Source of the DNA: Hoplostethus atlanticus
Lineage: Eukaryota > Chordata > Actinopteri > Trachichthyiformes > Trachichthyidae
Length of the DNA: 64,000 nt
NCBI GenBank assembly: GCA_034670405.1
Contig: JAXDDX010000042.1
Span: forward strand, 3,576,231 to 3,640,230
Direction of reading: 5' to 3'
Position numbers and translations under genes: made by a program
Notes under the pieces: generated by a model
What the model was told of the DNA's origin: nothing
The model's input: the letters and a program-made list of their open reading frames with translations, nothing else
Databases searched by the model: none
Part shown: positions 54,825-64,000 of the stretch, one piece after another
Layout: each line of letters starts with the position of its first letter
How positions within the stretch are numbered: position 1 is the first letter of the stretch

Positions 54825-55165
54825 TGTTACGGTTGCCCTTTTTCTTTCTCTCTCTCTCTTGCTCCCTCCCAGGTGTAATCAACTCAATAGGACACACCTG
54901 GGAGAGGCCTGATATAAGGAGAGCCTGTTTTGACCTGTGGCTGCTGCATGTGCCATTGGCACTTCTTTTTGGTTTGCAGCCAGGCTCATTCCCACCATTT
55001 TGTTCTCATCATTTGCTGTTCTTTTTCCATTATCCTAATTTTACATTCATGTTACTGACGCCTACACGGACATTTGGAGTATTATTTAAATAAATCAAAG
55101 TTCCTTTTTCCACCTTACTTTTGTTGTCCTGTCTCTTTTATGTTATGGCTTGACTCACCGTAACA
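54825..55165 (+). repeat. 3' LTR of the Gmr1-like element
   Basis: 341 bp, TGTTACGG to CCGTAACA, preceded by the purine-rich GGTGATGGGGG (candidate polypurine tract). It is nearly identical to the 5' LTR except for the missing ~30-base stretch and the last 20 bases. Confidence 0.9.
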
Positions 55166-55170
55166 CTACT

Positions 55171-57026
<1,856 letters not shown>

Positions 57027-58326
57027 ATGTACTTTAATTTTCCTCTTTTGTAGGGAATTTATAATTTTTTACTGTTCGTTCTTCCTTATCTTATTTCCCC
57101 CCCTCCTTTTCCCCCCCAATTCATTACTTGTTTCCTAATCGGGAACATTTTGCTGTTTGGGCAGTCTTACCAGCACTATTTATTTTACCCCCCCCCCCCC
57201 CCCCCCATTTTTTGTTCTTTTTATTTTACTCTTATTTTGTTACAAGGCTGGTATATGCAGCTGGCAAGGCCCTCCTATTCAGACATGGCTGCTCTCATAG
57301 AACTTGGAGAAAACCTTTTTATTTAAATGTTTTAATTTTGATTTGGAGTGCCTTTTTTTGGAAAGCTGCTTTTGTGGGGGCTTTCGTCAACAACTATAGC
57401 CTGAACAGGTGTTTGGAAACTGGATCCTGTCTTTTCTGAATGTCTACAAAACTTATGTATTTCTGTTGATGTTGAATGGCTAAATATCGGAAAAATCCAT
57501 CTGTTTTTGGGAAACATCTGTATTGTCCAGTTGAGTTCTATGGAAAGCTAGACGACGGGTTGAATAGAGCTTTCGTAGTTGTCACATAGCCTCATATTCA
57601 AGATCTTTCAGTTTAGCTGTGTGACTTGTGGCTGAGGATGGATATTGCTATTTTTTTTTATACAAAAGTTTCAATTAAACTCCCTTTTTTTTTTTGTACA
57701 GAAATCAGTCTGTGGTGTCTCATTGATCCTTTTGAACTTGACACACACCATTTGGGTTGAGGATGGTTACATTCATATTACACATGAAGAATTTCAGTCT
57801 AAATTGATATTTACCATTTGAAAAAAGCAACACCTACTCTTACAAAATAATAGCCCAAGAATAAAACATGAACTTAAGAAAATTACAGATTTTAGAGCGA
57901 TTGAGTGATGAACTTCAGGTAATGATTTTTACCTGAACGTGAATATATATATATATATATATAGCATTTAGGATGCAAACTCTAGGCGGATGTGCCTAAT
58001 TTACACATCCAGTACAGCATGTGATAAGGCTGCTGTTAATTTACACTGCCTATAGTAATAATCACAATATTGTTACACGTGACATGACAGTCAGCGTGGC
58101 TTAGGCGAAACATCACAGGAGCCATTATCCGGATGACAACCTACAGAAACCACAGGGCTAATAAGAGATAGATGTGTCTCGAGAGCTGAGGGAGGGATGC
58201 TGGCATGACAGAAGCAGAGAGCGAGAGTAGGGACGTTATGCATCATCACACACACACACACACTCATGCAGCCCTAAAGTGTAACTAATTGCTTTTCCAT
58301 TTTATGCCTCCTGCTTGCCTACCTAC
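57027..58326. other. probable 3' UTR of the PIM copy, then intergenic sequence
   Basis: T- and C-rich sequence with an ATTAAA signal near 57675. A TA microsatellite (57944-57962) and a CA run (58246-58262) follow. No other gene was seen. Confidence 0.5.
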
Positions 58327-60630
58327 TAGGGGTGTGAATCTTTGGCTTCACTTCGATTAACGATTCAGTAGTTGGTGATTCGATTCAAGGACGATTTTCT
58401 TTTTTTGGAACGATTCGATTCTGTAACTTTTTACCAAAATTCTATATCCATGAAATAAACGTGCAATAATGTGAGTGAGACTATCTGTATTCTTCTGAAA
58501 GGTGAAAAAATAATCAACAGACAACAAAATTACTTCTTAAACATATTTATTCTATAAAAAAAGTAGACCTGCATAATATTTTATGCTGTGGGTAGGTTCT
58601 ATACATGTACTTCTACTTCAGATTTTTCTTCAGGAATATTAACTGGTCAACATGTTCAGGTTTAAGAGTGCTCCTCTGAGAAGACACTATGTCACCTGCG
58701 GTGCTAAACACCCTTTCGGAGGGGACACTTGTGCCTGGGATACAAAGGTATCTTTTAGCTAGCTTAGCTAAGAATGGCAGTTCCCCCTCGTGAGTCTTCC
58801 ACCAGTCCATGGTACTCCCTGTCAGTGCGAGTGGAGCCTCTGCTCGGTATCTGACAACCTCTTCCCTGGTCCTATCAGCAGTGGACCTGGTCTCCTGTAC
58901 CTGAGTAAATGTGTCTCCAAAAAGCATGTCCAATGCCTTTGCTTTTAGCATAAGTGCATTCTCTCTCCTCAAATTAAAGGAAAGGCAATTCCTTGAAGCG
59001 CGGGTCCAACGCTGATGCTGATTAAAAACAAAGACATTTTTGAGCATATGTGTGTGCGCGCACACACACAAACAAACACACACATTATAAACTATGATAA
59101 GGCAGAAGTCATTCATAACAAAAATGCATAACTTAGGCATACCTTTGTAAAGACTGTCATTGACATCTGAGTATCTGTCAGAGAGATCCTTGACCATCAC
59201 ATTCTTCATTTCTTTAACAATGGCAGAGTCGTCTTCATTAGGCTTAAGATGGCTCAGGAGTTTAGCCTTGAGGGGGGCAATCACAGACACGGTCGGCTGC
59301 TGCTCTTCACACATTACGGTGGTGGCCATCTTGATTGGAGTCATAAGTTGCACTACATCTTCTGCGTTACTGATGTCACAGTCTTTTAGGGTGTTCGCCT
59401 CTTCTCCCTTTCGGAAATCTTTAGACATCAGTGTTGCCTCCACCGCCGCTTGTTGCTTGAGAAAACGTTCCAGCATCTCGCAGGAACTGTTCCATCGAGT
59501 GCAAACATCTGTTTTCAGCTTGTGCTGTGGCAAGGCGAGTAATCTTTGCTTCTCTCGCAGCGAGTTGGTAGCCAAAGGACTGAGACCACTTTCCTCACTC
59601 TCCCTAACAATCGATCAGCACTGTTCACCCGCATTGCCTTCTGCGACGCCAAATTTAAAGTGTGTGCAAAGCAGGGAATATGGGGACTGAGCTCAGCAGC
59701 TCTACCAGCCAAAATCATGTTGCGAGCATTGTCCGTAACTAGAGCTGGACTCTTGTCTGTGATGTGCCATTCCTGGCAGGCATCACGAAGTAAGCCTCCA
59801 ATGTTTAGTCCGGTGTGCGATTCGTTCAGCACTTTGGTCTGGAGAACGAAGTTTCGCATGGCCCATTCTTTGTTAATGAGATGTGCGGTTATGGTGACAT
59901 ACCCCTCTGTAGAGCAGCTCGTCCACCCTGTCGGTGGTGATAGCCACCCGGTCCGCTTCAAAGAGTGACTGCTTCACCTCGTTCTTGACGTCTTCGTACA
60001 TCTTTGGAATGCATGTGTCACTGAAGAACTGGTGGCTGGGTATCTTGTACCTGGGCTCCAGTGTGTTTACCATTTCTCTGAATCCAGCATTTTCTACTAC
60101 GCTGTAAGGACGTAAATCAGTGCAAATACATTTTGCAATCGACGCGGTGATGGCTTTAGCCCGTGGCGTATTTACTCCGAGCGTTTGCTCAAAAAGGTTA
60201 GCAGCAACGTTACCGGCGCTAGCCGGACTAGCTGCAACTACTGAAGCTGACGCTTCTGTGATACCGTGTCGCCTTAAAAGGTGGCTGGCTAGATTTGTGG
60301 TGTTCCCGTGGTATTTAATTACACTTTTACACATTCGACACACTGCAGACATTTTGTCAATTTGACCATTTTGTTTTGCAAAGCCAAAATGCTTCCACAC
60401 TTTTGATTTCAGGCTTGCTGGTGGATCAACAATCTCGCTGCTGCTCTCTGCCATGTTTGTTGGTGAAACGCGCCAGTAGAGGGAGAGAAAAAAACTATTG
60501 GCAGTACTTCCTTGCAGGCTGACGAGAAAATGTGTAAACTAAGTCTTAAAACGTTAATCATAATTAAGAATCGTGATTCATTCGATTTAAAGCATTTATA
60601 TCGATTATTGGTGAAGCCAAAGCGATTCAT
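58327..60630 (-). mobile_element. hAT-Ac (ZBED-like) transposon, right terminus incomplete
   Basis: The left end TAGGGGTGTGAATCTTTGGC starts at 58327; the right subterminal sequence, read inverted, gives GAATCGCTTTGGCTTCACC near 60625 but the outermost CACACCCCTA is missing. Coding sequence for a BED-finger transposase fills the minus strand. With one terminus lost, no target duplication can be confirmed. It abuts PLE-2 at about 60660. Confidence 0.85.
58613..60454 (-). pseudogene. ZBED-like hAT transposase, one intron, frameshifted
   Basis: ATG at 60454: MAESSSEIVDPPASLKSKVW, a BED finger CRMCKSVIKYHGNTTNLASH then LLRRHG, and KAITASIAKCICTDLRPYSV. A frame change near 59930 leads to ALVTDNARNMILAGRA and CFAHTLNLASQKAM (59515-59961), then CTRWNSSCEMLERFLKQQAA and SVIAPLKAKLLSHL. 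A 114-base intron (about 59030-59143, donor AAAG|GTATGC, acceptor ATCAG|CGTTGG) joins LYK to ALDPRFKELPFL. A shift near 58975 precedes the C-terminal dimerisation block LAKRYLCIPGTSVPSERVFS then TAGDIVSSQRSTLKPEHVDQ. All domains of a ZBED1/4-like transposase are present, but two shifts and a stop disable it. Confidence 0.88.
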
Positions 60631-60644
60631 TCTATTTATTTATT

Positions 60645-61253
60645 TTAGCAGATCGATTTAGTTGAATAATACCCCCCCAGGTAATTCAGATATATCGGTG
60701 CTGTCAATTTCCGATAATACTGTGGATTGTCGAGTTGTCTGTTGGCCTCCGACACATAGTCAATCCGGTCCATAATGACCGTAATGCTGCCCTTATCCGC
60801 TGGTTTAATTATAATTTGTGTATTGGCCCGTAATTGTTGAAGTGCCTCAATTTCTTCTATAGTTAAATTGGGCCCTTCCTGGGGATTCCTGAGGTCCTTG
60901 ATGTCCCTACGGTCCCTGTCTATCAAGTGCAGCAGTGCCAAGGATATTTGTGAGTCGGCCGGCTCCCATAAAGATGGAGTTTGAAAGGGAGGGATCTCCT
61001 CCTCCTCCGTGTTCGGGCCAAAATAGGACGTCAGTTTTAATCGTCGATGGTAAGTAGTTACGTGAGCTGTCAGCGCCTCCCTCCGTTCCTTCTCCGTGCC
61101 CCATACTGGAACGAAGGAGAGGCCCTTCTTCAATAACTCGCATTGTGGTCTTGATAATGCGAGGTGCCGGGAAAGGTTCCAGGTTCCCCCCTCCCGTGCC
61201 CCTTGAGGTGCTAACAGCTCCCCTACTCTAAAAACGACCCCCAATGGTCCCAC
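60645..61253 (-). CDS. PLE-2 ORF2: N-terminal part of the Penelope RT
   Basis: Starts inside the end of ORF1 in another frame: MGPLGVVFRVGELLAPQGAR, then TWNLSRHLALSRPQCELLKK, GLSFVPVWGTEKERREALTA, TSYFGPNTEEEEIPPF and IIIKPADKGSITVIMDR. The last block is the conserved pre-RT motif of Penelope-like elements (KPADKG). The frame ends where the element is truncated. Shared blocks with 26690-27074 and 30855-30950 confirm the reading. Confidence 0.85.
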   Translation of the reverse strand: MGPLGVVFRVGELLAPQGAREGGTWNLSRHLALSRPQCELLKKGLSFVPVWGTEKERREALTAHVTTYHRRLKLTSYFGPNTEEEEIPPFQTPSLWEPADSQISLALLHLIDRDRRDIKDLRNPQEGPNLTIEEIEALQQLRANTQIIIKPADKGSITVIMDRIDYVSEANRQLDNPQYYRKLTAPIYLNYLGGYYSTKSIC

Positions 61254-61879
61254 ATCCTCCCTGCCGTCTCCTTTGTCCAGTGCACGACATCATCCTCCGT
61301 TGCAAACAGTGATTGGTGCAACTGCGGAATTGCCTTCTGGGTTCGTTGAATAATGAAGTTTAAATTTTGCAGGTTCTCCTGAGCTTGGCGGGGTAAGCAG
61401 TTGGAGAACCGAATTTCCGGAACCCTGATTGTGGCATTCGGGAATGTGGACCCGGCTACGACCAATAGCCGTCTGACCTGTTTGTCCAGCTCCCTTGTAT
61501 TATTCCTATGCCTGTCGTTGAGGCCGAAGGATAGGATGACCTCCCGAACTCCTGGGGACGTTGGAGTTTTATACCTTATGAGGTGGATTGCGTGAAAAAG
61601 GGAGGCCCCCGGGTAGCTATCTACCTGGACCTCCGCATGATGGATCAGGGGTAGTCTGGCATTATTCGAGTCCCCGATGATCATGATGGGCCTCGTGGGG
61701 GTTAAAAACCAATTTTTGGTCTTGTTTCCCCGGTGTTCATGCTTTGTGAACAAGTTATCTTCGATGTGCGTCTTCCCCGATGGACCTGGGACCTGCGAAA
61801 CCGGTGGCTCTAAGGTTGGTATATTTACTGTGAAGATGGGCCCTGTTGTTGGAGATAAAATCCGCTCCCGTTTATCCAT
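61223..61879 (-). CDS. PLE-2 ORF1: SGNH-esterase-like domain (218 aa)
   Basis: MDKRERILSPTTGPIFTVNI opens a Pro-rich lead. The domain carries IMIIGDSNNARLP (GDS at 69-71), VQVDSYPGASLFHAIHLI, ILSFGLNDRHRNN (119-122) and DDVVHWTKETA (Asp 197, His 200), the nucleophile, Asn and Asp/His marks of SGNH hydrolases. It ends WDHWGSFLE and overlaps ORF2 by 31 bases. Function is inferred only from the motifs: an ester-cleaving or lipid/RNA-particle role is possible. All marks are conserved with PLE-1, which suggests selection while the family was active. Confidence 0.8.
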   Translation of the reverse strand: MDKRERILSPTTGPIFTVNIPTLEPPVSQVPGPSGKTHIEDNLFTKHEHRGNKTKNWFLTPTRPIMIIGDSNNARLPLIHHAEVQVDSYPGASLFHAIHLIRYKTPTSPGVREVILSFGLNDRHRNNTRELDKQVRRLLVVAGSTFPNATIRVPEIRFSNCLPRQAQENLQNLNFIIQRTQKAIPQLHQSLFATEDDVVHWTKETAGRMWDHWGSFLE

Positions 61880-62007
61880 CGCCCCTTTGAGTCCCCGTGG
61901 TCTTGGTGTGAGAGGGAGCCTAAATATAAAAGCAGGTGTCGGTTTTGTTGCCTCCGGTGGGGTCTGGACCGACAGTCCGTCTCTCAGGCGTTAATTGCAA
62001 CAGTAGC

Positions 62008-62340
62008 TCATCCGCTTCCCGTTCCAAGGTGTCTACTTGGGGGTACCGTTGAGGACTTCCGAGGTGATGTTACCCTCGTCGCCCTCTTCCCCTCAAACTC
62101 AGTCCCTCCGGCCGGGGTAGCTATAACCGGGTATTCCCTTTTTAATACGAGCAACCCTGCCCGGGTTCCCTGCCGTGCGGCTAGTGTTTGGTTGGTGGAC
62201 CGCTTTTGCGCCCCAGCCTGACACCGCCGACTTATCGTGCTCCCACTTGAGGTACTGTCATGGCGTACCTCCGTCTGGTCAGCTTCGATTCTTATCGAAC
62301 GCTGGCTTGACCTGCTATCGGAACGATCTCTTGTTTCCTG
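62008..62340 (-). pseudogene. PLE-2 ORF1 upstream low-complexity region
   Basis: Minus-strand frame with RDRSDSRSSQRSIRI, RHDSTSSGSTIS and ARQGTRAGLLVLKREYPVI. It aligns with 32220-32420 of PLE-1 (NSVSSQRSIMI, RHDSASSHSTVTI, HQGTQTGFLIPKE). The frame upstream of QQETRD reads through telomere-type repeats (LTLTLTL), so the native N-terminus is lost. Confidence 0.6.
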
Positions 62341-62346
62341 TTGCGT

Positions 62347-62942
62347 CAGGGTTAGGGTTAGGGTTAGGGTTAGGTTTTTGTTATTAAATATGTTTATGAC
62401 GGCTAAAAAGCCCTTGGGGCACTGGCACACTCCTTCCTGCCTACTGCTTCCATCAATTCTAAAAGTCCCTTAGATAGGCTTTCCCAGAAAAGGGTTAGGG
62501 TTAGGGTTAGGTATAAAAAATAGAAACCTATTCTCCGGTCTTTATGACCAGAGAAGAGGACTTTGCACTGGCCATCGCCCCACACCACCTAAGTGGAGGC
62601 CCACCCTTCGTTTAGGCCCCAAGGGAATACTGTGCCCAAATTACGGATCCATTTTCGTTAGGGTTAGGGTTAGGGTTAGGATTGGGGTTGGGGTTGGGGT
62701 TCAGGGTTCCGGTGTGGGAATCATTTGCACTGGCCTATGGAGGTGGCGATCCCACATTGAGTGTGGCTCTTATTTGCCATAATAGAGGGAGAGGATCTGG
62801 TCAAGTCAACCAGGCACCTGTGATGGGATGATTTGAGTGGGAGGGAAGTGGTTAAGATGGGGATAAGTGTACCGGGTTGGGGTTAAGGTGCGGTGGGAGG
62901 GAGATGGGTTAGGGTTAGGGTTAGGGTTAGGGTTAGGGTTAG
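62347..62942 (+). repeat. four blocks of TTAGGG repeats with short intervening segments
   Basis: G-rich TTAGGG units occur at 62347-62375, 62490-62511, 62658-62680 (followed by degenerate TTGGGG units to about 62702) and 62906-62942, all in the same orientation. Segments between them are 115-225 bases without coding; two share TTTGCACTGGCC. The first block abuts the truncated 5' side of PLE-2. It could be interstitial or subtelomeric telomere sequence. Confidence 0.9.
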
Positions 62943-64000
62943 GTGTGGTTGGTGAGCTATCCCATGGCTCTCCCCGCTTCGGCCGCCGCTTCAGCAGTTG
63001 ATAGAGAGCCACCGGCAAGGCACGGGCCATCACGCTCCCCCGAGACACTGTAGGATGAACAGAGAACAGAGAACATATGAATTTTCTTTTTCTTTTTCTT
63101 TTGTAGTTTCTGTAGTTGTCTTTGTGAGTCTTCTTCTGAAGTTGACAAGCAGTTTGCTGTTTTGCTTTGCCATTATTTTTGCATATATAGGCCCACAGGG
63201 ATCCAACCTGCCAGGGCTATAGATGCACAAACATGATGGTTGTTGCAATTGTTTTTTAGTCTGTTGACTCTTATTCTTGTCCTGTAGTTGTCTTTGTGAG
63301 TCGTAGACTGTTGTTTTACTTTGCCATTATTTCTGCATATATAGACCCACAGGGATCCAACCTGCAAGGGCTATAGATGCACAAATATGATGGTTGTTGC
63401 AATTGTCTTTTAGTCTATTGACTCTTACTCTTGCAGTCGTCTGATAGTCTGTTGTTGTGCTTTGTCTTTATTTATCCTTTGTCTTTAATCCAAAAGTATG
63501 ATCGTATGCCATGACTAGCCTTATGTTGGGCTGTGAGCCTTGTTGTAATGTTTATATTGAGTTCCTGGCTAGGCAATACGATTAGGCTGTTATCCCATGG
63601 AGAATTTTCAGGACACATCATCAGTAATGGACCTCAGGATCATCGGGCGTTTCTGCCTTTTAACCGCTAGACACCCTCACCACGAGGCAGGCCACCGGTG
63701 GTCGATCAGTCCCCGGCGTGTGTCCTGTAGTCAATTGATGTTTTGGAGAATATTATTATTCTTAGAGCCAGTTCTCACATTTGGAGGTTATTCACCTTAT
63801 TTGGAGACCGTATAGGCCCTAGAGTGAGTTAGCTGGCAGGTGTTTAGCACATTAGCTTTGGTGTCAGTCCATGATAGTGGCTTGTTAGCCATAGTCGACT
63901 GGTTAAGGTCTGGGTTAAGGTCAGGTACAGGGTTAGCTGATTAGCTGTAGTCGACCGGTTAAGGTTTGGGTTGAGGTTTGTCCAGGTTACCAGCTGAGCA
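62943..64000. other. no recognised gene; contains a tandem repeat
   Basis: Apart from the tandem repeat at 63111-63480 there is no gene-like frame. 63880-63990 has two related phrases (TAGTCGACYGGTTAAGGTYTGGGTT). Confidence 0.5.
63111..63480. repeat. tandem repeat, about 172-bp unit, two copies and part of a third
   Basis: TGTAGTTGTCTTTGTGAGTC starts units at 63111 and 63283; a weaker third begins near 63430. Each full unit contains GGGATCCAACCTGC, GGGCTATAGATGCACAAA and GATGGTTGTTGCAATTG. Unit 1 has a longer first part. Confidence 0.8.

Larger units (their letters stand above)
45264..55165 (+). mobile_element. Gmr1-like Ty3/Gypsy retrotransposon with two LTRs and nested inserts
   Basis: LTRs at 45264-45647 and 54825-55165 begin TGTTACGG and end GTAACA. 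CTACT lies on both outer sides (45259-45263, 55166-55170), a 5-bp target duplication. A PBS complementary to tRNA-Pro (TGGGGGCTCGTCCGGGAT) is at 45652-45669. Coding order is gag (49979), protease, integrase C-terminal end, RT, RNase H and then directly the 3' LTR: integrase lies before RT, as in Gmr1-type elements of fish. Nested inserts: hAT with LINE (46903-49508), hAT-BED (51859-52471) and a TAA-flanked element (53057-54019). Most of integrase is deleted. Confidence 0.88.
60660..62345 (-). mobile_element. Neptune-type Penelope-like element, two-ORF, truncated both sides (PLE-2)
   Basis: Minus-strand order matches PLE-1: SQRSI-type low-complexity part (62200-62340), SGNH ORF (61879-61223), and RT N-terminal region (61253-60660). 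The RT core and GIY-YIG domain are missing where the hAT element abuts. The 5' side ends in TTAGGG repeats at 62347. Residue identity to PLE-1 is about 70 percent, so the two are different subfamilies rather than recent duplicates. Confidence 0.85.

Noticed and set aside
62347-62942. A true chromosome end at this position
   Set aside because: Blocks are short, interrupted and followed by more than 1 kb of other sequence, so they are internal as assembled.

Overview
The window is animal nuclear DNA and almost certainly a ray-finned fish. It holds exons or copies of vertebrate genes (a Myc family member, EPS15L1, a plastin, a PIM kinase) in a dense set of transposons typical of teleosts: Rex1/L2-type LINEs, Neptune-type Penelope-like elements (PLEs), a Kolobok element with a THAP domain, several hAT elements, and Ty3/Gypsy elements including one with Gmr1-type domain order. 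There are no bacterial-style operons. Most coding sequence belongs to mobile elements, many nested inside one another.

Layout. 1-781: 5' end of a Gypsy element. 989-2197: intact intronless Myc-like ORF. 2245-4072: Rex1-like LINE. 4974-5438: two exon-like blocks. 5634-7312 (-): EPS15L1 retropseudogene split by an L2 fragment. 7317-8470: inverted halves of an unnamed multicopy ORF. 9962-10576: tandem repeats. 10577-16272 (-): Kolobok element with TTAA duplication. 16995-18086: L2 and PLE fragments. 19234-22059 (-): hAT element with perfect 8-bp target duplication. 22458-23570: noisy direct duplication. 24474-32930 (-): two-ORF PLE interrupted by an LTR-like insert and an L2 LINE. 33188-36640: sequence-quality artefact. 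35524-37848: DNA element with inverted ends. 37893-38320 (-): two plastin exons. 38571-44510: Rex1-like LINE copies and a duplicated flank. 45264-55165: Gmr1-like Gypsy carrying three nested DNA elements and a LINE. 56260-57026: last two exons of a PIM kinase. 58327-60630 (-): ZBED-type hAT. 60660-62345 (-): second two-ORF PLE, capped by TTAGGG repeats to 62942. 63111-63480: tandem repeat.

The best candidate for an under-described system is the PLE family present twice at length. An upstream ORF carries an SGNH-esterase-like domain (GDS, GLND, DxxH) and overlaps the start of the Penelope RT-(GIY-YIG) ORF in another frame. In both copies G-rich TTAGGG repeats follow the 5' side in the orientation expected if a 5'-truncated cDNA had been capped by telomere repeats. 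The second candidate is the Myc-like ORF, which keeps Myc boxes I and II and the zipper but has four consecutive replaced residues in the DNA-reading basic region.

Sequence quality is uneven. Three noisy direct duplications and one 3.4-kb stretch of inflated homopolymer runs look like assembly or base-calling artefacts, so frameshifts near them should not be taken as biology.
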